Under the pieces are notes generated by a model. The model searched no databases. It was not told where the DNA came from and was given only the letters and a program-made list of their open reading frames with translations. A program made the translations under genes and the position numbers. Below, in pieces: positions 15,855-24,549 of a stretch of DNA of 64,000 bases. Source of the DNA: Streptomyces seoulensis (GTDB taxonomy: Bacteria; Actinomycetota; Actinomycetes; Streptomycetales; Streptomycetaceae); contig CP054936.1 of assembly GCA_013364255.1 (NCBI GenBank), positions 6,218,353 to 6,282,352 of the forward strand, read 5' to 3'. How positions within the stretch are numbered: position 1 is the stretch's first letter; each line of letters opens with the position of its first letter.

Positions 15855-16397
15855 TCAGTCCTCGAACGTCGCCGCCAGCGCGTCCGCCAGCCCCGGCACC
15901 AGAGCGGAGCCGGTGAGGACCTCCGTGGCGGCGTCCTTCTCGCGCAGCCGCACCGCCGAATCGCGGTCGCCCCCGCGCAGGACGGCGACCGTCATGCGGA
16001 CCTCCTGGCGCTCGGGGTGACCGGCCACCCACTGGGCGAGCTTCGCCTCGTTCAGCCCCTCGGGGACCTGCGCCTCGGCGGACGGCGGCAGCATCAGGCG
16101 CTCCACGGTCAGCGCGCAGCCGGCCACGGCGTCGGGCCAGGCGATGGTGGCGAGGAACTCGTCGAGCGGCTGGTTCGACGGGATCTCCTCCTGCTCGATC
16201 GGGGTGAGACCGGAGGTCTCCTGCTCGTCGGCGAGGCCGAGCTGCGCCGCGAGGGCGGGTTCCTGGGTCCGCAGCCGCGCGGTGTCGACGAGGGCGAAGA
16301 GGCGAGCGGGCTGGTCCCAGCCGAGGCCGGAGGCGTACTCGTCGATCTCGAGCACGGCCCGGGTGAGGGGGTTCGCTGCCATGGGAGTGTTGGACAT
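15855..16397 (-). CDS. PPA1309-family protein (unknown function)
   Basis: A 180-residue acidic protein conserved in actinobacteria. Recognisable stretches are NPLTRAVLEIDEYASGLGWDQPARLFALVDT at the start (given here only as a landmark) and the central SNQPLDEFLATIAWPDAVAGCALTVER. There is no signal peptide, membrane span or catalytic motif. The ATG at 16397 is chosen because the upstream GGCAGGA fits it; a GTG two codons earlier is too close to that site. It is divergent from the UPF0182 gene, with about 160 bp between. I know no experimentally assigned function for it. Confidence 0.75.
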   Translation of the reverse strand: MSNTPMAANPLTRAVLEIDEYASGLGWDQPARLFALVDTARLRTQEPALAAQLGLADEQETSGLTPIEQEEIPSNQPLDEFLATIAWPDAVAGCALTVERLMLPPSAEAQVPEGLNEAKLAQWVAGHPERQEVRMTVAVLRGGDRDSAVRLREKDAATEVLTGSALVPGLADALAATFED

Positions 16398-16560
16398 GGT
16401 CACAATCCTGCCTCGTTACCGGCCGAAATCGGGAACCGAGTAAGCGGTGAGTAAGTTGCATAGGTGTGGGCCCGGGAACCCAGGGCGCACCGTGGGGCCC
16501 GCGAACACGGGGGCCTGACGCGACCACAGTGACCAACAGCGAACTTTCGAGGTGCGCACC

Positions 16561-19488
16561 TTGGCTTTCCAGATGCCGGACCGCGGCGGCGGCCCCACGG
16601 GGCCGCGGATCAGAGTCGGCCGCCCGTCCCGGCGAGCTAGGACCCTGCTCATGACATTGGGCGTCCTGGTCGTCCTGGCCATGGCGTTCACGATGTTCGC
16701 CGGATTCTGGACGGACTGGCTGTGGTACCGGTCGGTGCACTACTCGTCGGTCTTCACCACCACCCTGTCGACCAAGGTCGGACTGTTCTTCGTCTTCGGG
16801 CTGCTGATGGCGGCGGCCGTCGGCTTCAACGTCTGGCTGGCCCACCGGCTGCGGCCGCCGCTGAGCGCCATGTCGATGGAGCAGCAGAACCTCGACCGCT
16901 ACCGGATGGGCATCGCGCCGTACCGCAAGTGGCTGCTGTGCGCGGTGACCGCGCTGGTGGGCCTGGTCGCGGGCGCCTCCGCCGCCGGTCAGTGGCGGAC
17001 CTGGCTGATGTGGGTCAACGGCGTCCCGTTCCACAAGACGGACCCGCAGTTCCACCTCGACATCTCCTTCTACGCCTTCGACCTGCCCTGGTACCGGTTC
17101 CTGCTGGGCTTCGGCTTCGCCGCGGCGGTGCTGTCCCTGATCGCCGCCGCGCTGACCCACTACCTGTACGGCGGGCTGCGGGTCTCCAGCCCCGGCCCGC
17201 GGGCCACGGCCGCGGCGACCGGGCACCTGTCGGTGCTGCTCGGCGTGTTCGTCGCCCTCAAGGCCGTCGCCTACTGGCTCGACCGGTACGGACTCGCGGT
17301 CAAGTCCAGCGACTTCAAGGCGACCGGCGACTGGACCGGCCTCAGGTACGTCGACGCCAACGCCTATCTGCCGGCCAAGACGATCCTGTTCTGCATCGCG
17401 GTCATCTGCGCGCTGCTGTTCTTCGCCACCCTGTGGCGGCGCACCTGGCAGCTGCCCGTCATCGGCTTCGGCCTGATGGTGCTCTCGGCGATCCTGATCG
17501 GCGGCCTGTACCCGGCGCTCGTCCAGAAGTTCGAGGTCCAGCCCAACGAGCAGGCCAAGGAGGCGCCGTACGTCGAGAAGAACATCAAGGCGACGCGCGC
17601 CGCCTACGGCATCGACGACACCAAGGTGTCCCCGTACGACGGAGTCAGCAAGACGAAGGACAGGTCGACGCTGCGCGACGACGTCGACAAGACGGCGAGC
17701 ACCCGCATACTCGACCCCAACATCGTCTCGCCCACCTTCCAGCAGAACCAGCAGATCCGGGGCTACTACGCCTTCCCGAACAACCTGGACGTCGACCGGT
17801 ACCCGACCAAGGACGGCAAGGTCCAGGACACGGTCGTCGGCCTGCGCGAGCTGAACCTGGACGGCGTCAAGAAGAACTGGATCAACACCCACTTCCGGTA
17901 CACCCACGGCTACGGCCTGGTCGCCGCCAAGGGCACCGAGGCCAGCAACGGCGAGCCGGTCTTCACCGAGAAGGACGTGCCGTCCACCGGCGACCTCGGG
18001 ACGTACGAACCGCGGGTCTACTACGGCGAGAAGACCACCACCTACTCGATCGTCGGCGGTCCCCAGAAGGAGATCGACTATCCGGCGGGCGACGGTGAGG
18101 CGACCACCACCTACCGGGGCGGGAGCGGCGTCAGCCTCTCCGGCACGCTCAACCGGGCGGCGTACGCGGTGGCGTTCGGCGAGCCGCAGATCCTCTACTC
18201 CGGCGCCATCGGCGACGGTTCGCGGATCCTGTACAACCGCACGCCCAAGGAGCGCGTCGAGGCGGTGGCACCCTGGCTGACCATCGACGGCGACGCCTAT
18301 CCGGCGGTGGTGGACCACCGCATCCAGTGGATCGTCGACGCCTACACGACGACGAACGGGTACCCCTACGCCTCCCGTACGACGCTCGGCGACACCACGG
18401 CGGACTCGCTGACCTACAACAACGACCAGCGCGCGGTGGTGGCCCAGCAGAACCGGGTCAACTACATCCGCAACTCGGTGAAGGCGACCGTCGACGCCTA
18501 CACCGGCGAGGTCAAGCTGTACCAGTGGGACACCGAGGACCCGGTCCTGAAGACCTGGATGAAGGCGTTCCCCGGCACGGTGAAGGCCAAGGCGGACATC
18601 TCCGCCGACCTGATGGCCCACCTGCGCTACCCGCAGGATCTGTTCAAGGTGCAGCGCGAACTGCTCACCCGCTACCACGTGACGGACGCGCAGACCTTCC
18701 TCAGCGGCAGCGAGGTGTGGCAGGTGCCGGTCGACCCGACCAACAAGTCGGGCAACTCGGTGCCGCCGTACTACCTGACGATGAAGATGCCCGACCAGGA
18801 CGCGCAGGCGTTCTCGCTGACGACGACCTTCACGCCGAACGGCCGGGAGACGCTGAGCGCGTACATGGCGGTGGACTCCCAGGCGGGCACGCCCGACTAC
18901 GGCAAGATCAGACTCCTGAAGCTGCCGGCGAGCACGACGGTCGGCGGCCCCAAACAGGTGCAGAGCCAGTTCAACTCCAACTCGCAGCAGAACATCGCCG
19001 AGTTCGTCCGGCTCATCAGAGGCGGCGACTCGGAGATCGAGTACGGCAACCTGCTGACGATCCCGCTCGACGACGGGCTGCTCTACGTCGAACCGGTCTA
19101 TGTGCGCGGCGGACAGCTCAAGTACCCGCTGATGCGCAAGGTGCTGGTGAGCTTCGGCGGCACCACGGCGTTCGAGGACACCCTCGGCCAGGCCCTCGAC
19201 AAGGTGTTCGGCACGTCCGGATCGGGGAACCCGCCACCGGACACCGGCACGACGAAACCGCCGGGTTCGGCCGACCCGACGGTCGAACAGGCCCTGAAGG
19301 ACGCCCAGAAGGCCTTCGACGACGGCCAGAAGGCGCTGAAGGTGCCCGACTTCAAGGCCTACGACGAGGCCCAGAAGGAGCTCCAGGCCGCCCTCAAGCG
19401 CGCCGAGCAGGCGCAGGCGGCGGCGGACAAGGCCGCGGGCTCGGGCGCCAAGAACGGTGCCAAGAACGGCGCGAAGAGCGGCGGCTGA
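16561..19488 (+). CDS. UPF0182 large integral membrane protein
   Basis: About 975 residues. The N-terminal third has some seven membrane spans, beginning with the segment LLMTLGVLVVLAMAFTMFAG. The middle and end are a large, probably extracytoplasmic domain, and the C-terminus is Lys/Ala/Gln-rich, closing in AKNGAKNGAKSGG. The family is universal in actinobacteria and of unknown function. The best start is a TTG at 16561: a GAGGTG ribosome site lies six bases before it. A GTG at 16552 lies within that ribosome site, and an ATG at 16573 is too far from it. It is single-gene, with its own terminator. Confidence 0.88.
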   Translation: MAFQMPDRGGGPTGPRIRVGRPSRRARTLLMTLGVLVVLAMAFTMFAGFWTDWLWYRSVHYSSVFTTTLSTKVGLFFVFGLLMAAAVGFNVWLAHRLRPPLSAMSMEQQNLDRYRMGIAPYRKWLLCAVTALVGLVAGASAAGQWRTWLMWVNGVPFHKTDPQFHLDISFYAFDLPWYRFLLGFGFAAAVLSLIAAALTHYLYGGLRVSSPGPRATAAATGHLSVLLGVFVALKAVAYWLDRYGLAVKSSDFKATGDWTGLRYVDANAYLPAKTILFCIAVICALLFFATLWRRTWQLPVIGFGLMVLSAILIGGLYPALVQKFEVQPNEQAKEAPYVEKNIKATRAAYGIDDTKVSPYDGVSKTKDRSTLRDDVDKTASTRILDPNIVSPTFQQNQQIRGYYAFPNNLDVDRYPTKDGKVQDTVVGLRELNLDGVKKNWINTHFRYTHGYGLVAAKGTEASNGEPVFTEKDVPSTGDLGTYEPRVYYGEKTTTYSIVGGPQKEIDYPAGDGEATTTYRGGSGVSLSGTLNRAAYAVAFGEPQILYSGAIGDGSRILYNRTPKERVEAVAPWLTIDGDAYPAVVDHRIQWIVDAYTTTNGYPYASRTTLGDTTADSLTYNNDQRAVVAQQNRVNYIRNSVKATVDAYTGEVKLYQWDTEDPVLKTWMKAFPGTVKAKADISADLMAHLRYPQDLFKVQRELLTRYHVTDAQTFLSGSEVWQVPVDPTNKSGNSVPPYYLTMKMPDQDAQAFSLTTTFTPNGRETLSAYMAVDSQAGTPDYGKIRLLKLPASTTVGGPKQVQSQFNSNSQQNIAEFVRLIRGGDSEIEYGNLLTIPLDDGLLYVEPVYVRGGQLKYPLMRKVLVSFGGTTAFEDTLGQALDKVFGTSGSGNPPPDTGTTKPPGSADPTVEQALKDAQKAFDDGQKALKVPDFKAYDEAQKELQAALKRAEQAQAAADKAAGSGAKNGAKNGAKSGG

Positions 19489-19505
19489 CCGTCGCAGTCG
19501 ACGCG

Positions 19506-19534
19506 AGGCCCGGGTCCGATGCGGATCCGGGCCT
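19506..19534 (+). terminator. terminator after the UPF0182 gene
   Basis: AGGCCCGGGTCC (19506-19517) pairs with GGATCCGGGCCT (19523-19534) with one G-T wobble, then TCCGTT. Confidence 0.75.
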
Positions 19535-19702
19535 TCCGTTCGTGGGCGAACGGATGTGCCGACGTGCAGGACCGCCGCGCCGCCGTGGGGAGTTGGGCCA
19601 AATGTGTTTGACTTGTCTCTCTGTGGGCATGTCGACAAAACGCTGAAGTGACCTCACTGGCTGCGGTATACCAGGTGTACCCGGGTTGCGGGTGGTGCGA
19701 CG

Positions 19703-21535
19703 ATGGACGTTATGGGGGACAAGGTAACTCTGTTCGATTCAGGGCGATTTGCGCTGGCAGTCGATCCCGTGGAGATCGTGGACGGGGCCCGGGACGAGAC
19801 GGGCGCCGCCGCCGACGAGGTCGCCGAGCTGGCGCGCCGCCGGCTCGCCGCCGAGGCGGGCGACGCCGAGGCGATGAGCGTCCTCGGCGCCATGCTGCTG
19901 CGCCGGGGCGACCTCGACGCGGCCGAACCCCACCTGCGGGCCGCCACCGCGGCCGGCGACCGGGCCGCGGCCAACAACCTGGGCGTGCTGCTCCAGCAGC
20001 GCGGCTACCCGGACGAGGCGGCCGGCTGGTGGCGCATCGCCGCCGTCGCCGGCTCCGCCCCGGCCGCGCACGCGCTCGGCCGGCACCACCGCGAGCGCGG
20101 CGACGAGCCCGCCGCCGAGTACTGGCTGCGCCAGTCCGCCGAGCAGGGACACGTGCTCGGCGCCTACGCGCTCGCCGACCTGCTGGACCACCGCGCCGAC
20201 GCCGGCGCCGAGCGCTGGATGCGGATCGCCGCCGAGCGCGGGCACCGCGAGGCGGCGTACCGGCTGGCCCGGGCGCTGGACCGGCGGGCCACGGAGGCGG
20301 GCTCCGACGGCGGGGGCGCGGAGCCGCGGGCGGAGGCCGAGCAGTGGTACCGGCAGGCCGCCGCGCGCGGCCACCGGCGCGCCGCGCTGCACCTCGGCGC
20401 GATCCTGGAGGGCCGCGGCGAGCTGAAGGAGGCCGGCCGCTGGTACCTGACGTCCGCCAAGGACGGCGAGCCGCAGGCCGCCTGCGCCCTCGGCTTCCTG
20501 CTGCGCGACGCCGGGGACACCGAGAGCGCCGCCGTGTGGTGGCTGCGCGCCGCCCAGGACGGCGACGGCAACGCCGCCAACGCGCTGGGCGCGCTGCACG
20601 CCGAGCGCGGCGAGACCCAGACCGCCGAGCGGTGGTACCGGGCGGCGATGGACGCCGGCGACGTCAACGGCGCCTACAACCTAGCCCTGCTCTGCGCCGA
20701 GCAGGGCCGCACCGCCCAGGCCGAGCAGTGGTACCGGCGCGCGGCCTACGCCGGTCACCGCGAGGCCGCCAACGCGCTGGCCGTCCTGCTGCTCCAGGGC
20801 GGCGACACCGCCGGGGCCGAGCCGTGGTTCTCCAAGGCGGCGGAGGCCGGGAGCGTGGACGCCGCGTTCAACCTGGGCATCCTCTACGCGGGCCGGGACC
20901 TGACGGCCGAGGCCCTGAGGTGGTACGAGCGGGCGGCCGCCGCCGGACACACCGAGGCGGCGCTCCAGGTGGGCATGGCCCGGCTGGCCGCCGGGGACGA
21001 GCAGGACGCCGAGCGGCATCTGCGGTGCGCGGCCGGCGGCGGCAGCGCGGAGGGCGCCTACCGGCTGGCGACCGTGCTCGACGCCCGCCGCCCGCCCGTG
21101 CCCGCCCACGAACTCGGGGAGTCGGCGGTCCACGAGAAGACCGAGTGCGAGGAGTGGTACGAGCGGGCCGCGACCCAGGGGCACCGGCGCGCGCAGGTAC
21201 GGGTCGGGATGCTCGCCGCGGCCCGCGGCGACGTGGTCGAGGCGGCGCGGTGGTACCGGACCGCGGCGGAGGCCGGCTCGCGCAACGGCGCGTTCAACCT
21301 GGGGCTGCTGCTGGCCCGGGAGGGCAGCGAGCCGGAGGCGGTCGTGTGGTGGACCCGGGCCGCCGACGCCGGGCACGGCCGGGCGGCGCTGCGCCTGGCC
21401 CTCGTCCACGCCCGCCGCGGCGAACTGGCCGAGGGCCAGCGCTGGGCCGACCGCGCCGCGGCCCTGGGCCCCCGCGAGGTGGCCGCCCGGGCGACCCGCC
21501 TCAGGGACGCCCTGCGCGAGGAGCTGTCCGCGTGA
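19703..21535 (+). CDS. Sel1/TPR-repeat protein
   Basis: A 610-residue repeat protein built almost wholly of Sel1-like TPR helical pairs. The unit, roughly AEQWYRRAAxxGHxxAAxxLAxLLxxRGD, recurs about 13-14 times from residue 40 onward, so it is a scaffold for protein contacts. The first 35 residues, MGDKVTLFDSGRFALAVDP, are outside the repeats and may bind a partner. There is no signal peptide or membrane span. Translation could start at the first ATG or three codons later. It is monocistronic, followed by the initiator tRNA. The interaction partner is not inferable from the context. Confidence 0.88.
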   Translation: MDVMGDKVTLFDSGRFALAVDPVEIVDGARDETGAAADEVAELARRRLAAEAGDAEAMSVLGAMLLRRGDLDAAEPHLRAATAAGDRAAANNLGVLLQQRGYPDEAAGWWRIAAVAGSAPAAHALGRHHRERGDEPAAEYWLRQSAEQGHVLGAYALADLLDHRADAGAERWMRIAAERGHREAAYRLARALDRRATEAGSDGGGAEPRAEAEQWYRQAAARGHRRAALHLGAILEGRGELKEAGRWYLTSAKDGEPQAACALGFLLRDAGDTESAAVWWLRAAQDGDGNAANALGALHAERGETQTAERWYRAAMDAGDVNGAYNLALLCAEQGRTAQAEQWYRRAAYAGHREAANALAVLLLQGGDTAGAEPWFSKAAEAGSVDAAFNLGILYAGRDLTAEALRWYERAAAAGHTEAALQVGMARLAAGDEQDAERHLRCAAGGGSAEGAYRLATVLDARRPPVPAHELGESAVHEKTECEEWYERAATQGHRRAQVRVGMLAAARGDVVEAARWYRTAAEAGSRNGAFNLGLLLAREGSEPEAVVWWTRAADAGHGRAALRLALVHARRGELAEGQRWADRAAALGPREVAARATRLRDALREELSA

Positions 21536-21657
21536 CCGCCGGCTCCCGGACCGGGGATCTCCACCCCTTCCCCGGACCGGGCCGAACGGTCCGCGGGACG
21601 CTCTCCATAAGCGATTTGCATCCGGGGCCGTCGACCACGTAGTGTTCCATTCATCGA

Positions 21658-21731
21658 CGCGGGGTGGAGCAGCTCGGTAGCTCGCTGGGCTCATAACCCA
21701 GAGGTCGCAGGTTCAAATCCTGTCCCCGCTA
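21658..21731 (+). tRNA. initiator tRNA-fMet (CAT)
   Basis: A 74-nt cloverleaf without encoded CCA. Anticodon CAT lies in the loop CTCATAA, between three G-C pairs (GGG/CCC) in the anticodon stem, and the first acceptor pair is a C-U mismatch. Both are hallmarks of initiator rather than elongator tRNA. The T arm contains GTTCAAAT. Confidence 0.97.
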
Positions 21732-21738
21732 CTGAAGA

Positions 21739-21775
21739 CCTAGGGCCGGAATCCGATCAGGATTCCGGCCCTAGG
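21739..21775. terminator. terminator after tRNA-fMet
   Basis: CCTAGGGCCGGAATCC (21739-21754) and GGATTCCGGCCCTAGG (21760-21775) form a perfect 16-bp stem with loop GATCA. It lies 8 bp after the tRNA and also faces the catR gene. Confidence 0.88.
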
Positions 21776-21901
21776 TGTATGCGCGTCCGGTGGCGCGTTC
21801 GCCGACGCACAGCGTGAAGCCCCAGCGCTCCAAGTGGCAGCGCGAAGCCCCGGCACTTCCCGTGCCGGGGCTCGTCGTCGTGCGGGTCGGGCGGTCGCCC
21901 G

Positions 21902-22318
21902 TCAGGCGGCGGTGCAGTTCGGGCAGAGGCCGCGGTACGTCACCTCGACGTCCGAGACCGTGAAGCCGAAGCGCTCGGAGTCCGGCAGGTCCGCCAGCGG
22001 GTTGCCGCCCGGGTGGACGTCCCGGATCGCGCCGCAGCCGGCGCACACCAGGTGGTGGTGCGGCCGGTGGGCGTTGGGGTCGTACCGCTTGGCGCGCCTG
22101 TCGGTGCTGACCTCCAGCACCTCGCCCAGCGTGACCAGCTCGCCCAGCGTGTTGTAGACGGTCGCGCGGGAGATCTCCGGCAGCTTCGCCACGGCGCGCG
22201 CATGGACCTCGTCGGCCGTCAGGTGCACGTGGTCGCCGTCCAGGACCTCGGCCACGACGCGACGCTGCGCGGTCATCCGCCATCCGCGTCCGCGCAGCCG
22301 TTCCAGAAGGTCGCTCAT
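21902..22318 (-). CDS. catR: Fur-family peroxide-responsive repressor (CatR/PerR type)
   Basis: A 138-residue metalloregulator: N-terminal winged helix (LTADEVHARAVAKLPEISRATVYNTLGEL) and a C-terminal dimer domain with the HHHLVCAGCG metal region and a second CxxC (CPNC), the structural zinc site. It is divergent from a catalase gene, as catR is from catA in S. coelicolor, where the metal-bound repressor is inactivated by peroxide. The ATG at 22318 lies seven bases after a TAGGCT -10 box, so the message is probably leaderless. An upstream in-frame start would place coding sequence over the shared promoter and is unlikely. Confidence 0.9.
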   Translation of the reverse strand: MSDLLERLRGRGWRMTAQRRVVAEVLDGDHVHLTADEVHARAVAKLPEISRATVYNTLGELVTLGEVLEVSTDRRAKRYDPNAHRPHHHLVCAGCGAIRDVHPGGNPLADLPDSERFGFTVSDVEVTYRGLCPNCTAA

Positions 22319-22325
22319 ACCCACC

Positions 22326-22331
22326 AGCCTA
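22326..22331 (-). promoter_or_regulatory. -10 element of leaderless catR promoter
   Basis: Read on the minus strand, TAGGCT ends seven bases before the catR ATG. Confidence 0.5.
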
Positions 22332-22379
22332 ACAGCAAAGGGACACAGATCCCGAACGAGTGTGAACTTGGAGTTCAAC

Positions 22380-22407
22380 TTGACTTAGACAATGTCCATT
22401 GTAGGAT
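22380..22407 (+). promoter_or_regulatory. catalase promoter with embedded CatR-type operator
   Basis: The -35 is TTGACT (22380-22385), the spacer 16 bp, the -10 TAGGAT (22402-22407). The perfect dyad ACAATG-TC-CATTGT (22389-22402) fills the spacer, so a bound repressor would block polymerase. A second imperfect dyad, GAACTTGGAGTTC (22364-22376), lies just upstream toward catR. Confidence 0.75.
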
Positions 22408-22462
22408 CGAGCCTGGCTTTGGCCAAGCGACAGGATCAGACGGATTTTCCGCAGGAGGCGAC

Positions 22463-23914
22463 GTGACCCAGGGACCGCTCACGACGGAGGCCGGCGCTCC
22501 GGTAGCCGACAACCGGAACAGTGAGACCGCGGGTGCCGGCGGGCCGGTGCTCGTCCAGGACCAGCTCCTGCTGGAGAAGCTCGCCCACTTCAACCGTGAG
22601 CGCATCCCGGAGCGCGTGGTGCACGCCCGCGGCGCCGGCGCCTACGGCACCTTCACGGTCACGGCCGACGTCACCCGGTACACGCGCGCCGCGTTCCTCT
22701 CCGAGGTCGGCAAGCGGACGGAGACCTTCCTCCGCTTCTCCACCGTGGCCGGCAACCTCGGCGCCGCGGACGCCGTGCGCGACCCGCGCGGCTTCTCGCT
22801 GAAGTTCTACACCGAGGAGGGCAACTACGACCTCGTCGGCAACAACACCCCGGTGTTCTTCATCAGGGACGCCATCAAGTTCCCCGACTTCATCCACACC
22901 CAGAAGCGCGACCCGTACACCGGTTCGACCGAGCCGGACAACGTCTGGGACTTCTGGAGCCTGTCGCCGGAGTCCACGCACCAGGTGACCTGGCTGTTCG
23001 GCGACCGCGGCATCCCGGCGTCGTACCGCCACATGGACGGCTTCGGCTCGCACACTTTCCAGTGGAACAACGAGGCCGGCGAGGTCTTCTGGGTCAAGTA
23101 CCACTTCAAGACCGACCAGGGCATCAAGTGCCTGACCGCCGAGGAGGCGGACGTCCTGGCGGGCAAGGACCCCGACTCCCACCAGCGCGACCTGCGCGAG
23201 TCGATCGAGCGCGGCGACTTCCCGACCTGGACGGTCGGCGTGCAGATCATGCCCGCCGCCGAGGCCGCGACCTACCGGTTCAACCCGTTCGACCTGACCA
23301 AGGTGTGGTCGCACGCGGACTACCCGGTCATCGAGATCGGCAAGCTGGAGCTGAACCGCAACCCGGAGAACGTCTTCGCCGAGGTCGAGCAGTCGGTCTT
23401 CTCCCCGGCGCACTTCGTGCCCGGCGTCGGCCCGTCCCCGGACAAGATGCTCCAGGGCCGCCTCTTCGCCTACGGCGACGCCCACCGCTACCGCGTCGGC
23501 ATCAACGCCGACCACCTGCCGGTGAACCGCCCGCACGCCACCGAGGCGCGCACCAACTCCCGTGACGGCGCCCTCTACGACGGCCGCCACAAGGGCGCGA
23601 AGAACTACGAGCCGAACAGCTTCGGCGGCCCGGTCCAGACCGGCCGGCCGCTGTGGCAGCCGGTCCCCGTCTCCGGCGTCACCGGCGACCACGAGGCGCC
23701 GCTGCACGCCGAGGACAACGACTTCGTCCAGGCCGGCGACCTCTACCGGCTGATGACGGACGAGGAGAAGGACCGCCTGATCGGCAACCTGACGGGCGCC
23801 CTCGCGCAGGTCTCGCGCGAGGACATCGTCGAGCGCGCGATCGCCAACTTCCGCCAGGCGGACGCCGACTTCGGCAAGCGGCTGGAGGCCGCGCTCCAGG
23901 CCCTGCGTGGCTGA
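22463..23914 (+). CDS. katA: monofunctional heme catalase
   Basis: A 483-residue small-subunit catalase that converts hydrogen peroxide to water and oxygen. Catalytic H54 (RVVHARGAGAYG), N127 (VGNNTPVFFI) and the heme-ligand Y337 (RLFAYGDAHRYRVG) are all present, together with the RFSTVAGNLGAAD region. The GTG start has AGGAGG five bases upstream (22453-22458). It is divergent from the Fur-family repressor and has a consensus promoter with an inverted repeat between -35 and -10. It should therefore be the peroxide-induced vegetative catalase, equivalent to S. coelicolor CatA. Confidence 0.95.
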   Translation: MTQGPLTTEAGAPVADNRNSETAGAGGPVLVQDQLLLEKLAHFNRERIPERVVHARGAGAYGTFTVTADVTRYTRAAFLSEVGKRTETFLRFSTVAGNLGAADAVRDPRGFSLKFYTEEGNYDLVGNNTPVFFIRDAIKFPDFIHTQKRDPYTGSTEPDNVWDFWSLSPESTHQVTWLFGDRGIPASYRHMDGFGSHTFQWNNEAGEVFWVKYHFKTDQGIKCLTAEEADVLAGKDPDSHQRDLRESIERGDFPTWTVGVQIMPAAEAATYRFNPFDLTKVWSHADYPVIEIGKLELNRNPENVFAEVEQSVFSPAHFVPGVGPSPDKMLQGRLFAYGDAHRYRVGINADHLPVNRPHATEARTNSRDGALYDGRHKGAKNYEPNSFGGPVQTGRPLWQPVPVSGVTGDHEAPLHAEDNDFVQAGDLYRLMTDEEKDRLIGNLTGALAQVSREDIVERAIANFRQADADFGKRLEAALQALRG

Positions 23915-23941
23915 TTCCAGCACTGGACCGCTTGTCGTCGG

Positions 23942-23977
23942 CGACGGGCCGGGCCCCCTCGGGGGCCCGGCCCGTCG
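23942..23977. terminator. bidirectional terminator after katA
   Basis: Perfect 17-bp arms, CGACGGGCCGGGCCCCC (23942-23958) and its complement (23961-23977), around TC, between convergent genes. Confidence 0.88.
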
Positions 23978-23999
23978 GCGTGCCGCCGGGCGGGCGCGC

Positions 24000-24401
24000 T
24001 CAGGCCGGAACGCGCGCCGCGGGCCGCCGCTTCGGCGCCCAGCAGCGGATGATGTCGCGGACCGAGACGATGCCCGCCGGTTCGCCGTCCGCCAGGACGA
24101 TCAGGTGGCGGAAGCCGCCGTGCGCCATGGCGCCGGCCGCCTCCTCCAGCGTCCAGGACGGCGCGGCGAAGACGACGTCGGTGGTGGTGTGGGCGTGGGC
24201 GTACTCCGTGTCCGGGTTCTGGCCGAGGCCCACGGAGTTGAGGATGTCCCGTTCGGTGAGGATGCCGATGCCGCCGGCGTCGGGATCGTGCACCACGGCC
24301 GCGCCGACACGGCGCGCGGACATCAGGACGGCTGCCTGCCGCAGGGTGTGTGCGGGGCCGATGGTGAGGACCACCGTGCTCATGGCGTCGCGGACGAGCA
24401 T
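24000..24401 (-). CDS. tandem CBS-domain protein
   Basis: A 133-residue protein made only of two CBS motifs: residues 1-55 (VRDAMSTVVLTIGPAHTLRQA... GIGILTERDIL) and 70-125 (DVVFAAPSWTLEEA... GIVSVRDIIRCW). Such pairs bind adenosine nucleotides and act as sensors. The ATG at 24401 is preceded at 11 bases by a long AGGAGGAGGT ribosome site. The promoter region contains a tandem TTCACAAG repeat (24444-24459). The gene is monocistronic, and the target it controls is unknown. Confidence 0.88.
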   Translation of the reverse strand: MLVRDAMSTVVLTIGPAHTLRQAAVLMSARRVGAAVVHDPDAGGIGILTERDILNSVGLGQNPDTEYAHAHTTTDVVFAAPSWTLEEAAGAMAHGGFRHLIVLADGEPAGIVSVRDIIRCWAPKRRPAARVPA

Positions 24402-24549
24402 GGGATGGAGCCACCTCCTCCTGGAATCCACTTCGTGCGGGGATTCACAAGTTCACAAGTGGGGGGACTCCCAGAGTCGCAGGCGGAGCACGGGTCAACA
24501 AGGGGGCGCGCGCGGCCGACCGGGGGCGCGCGCAGGCGTCCCTCTGGTC

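Noticed and set aside
15730..19638. 1302-codon minus-strand frame opposite the UPF0182 gene
   Set aside because: Composition is typical of a shadow (Arg/Val/His/Gly-rich), no start signal, and the plus strand has the conserved membrane protein.
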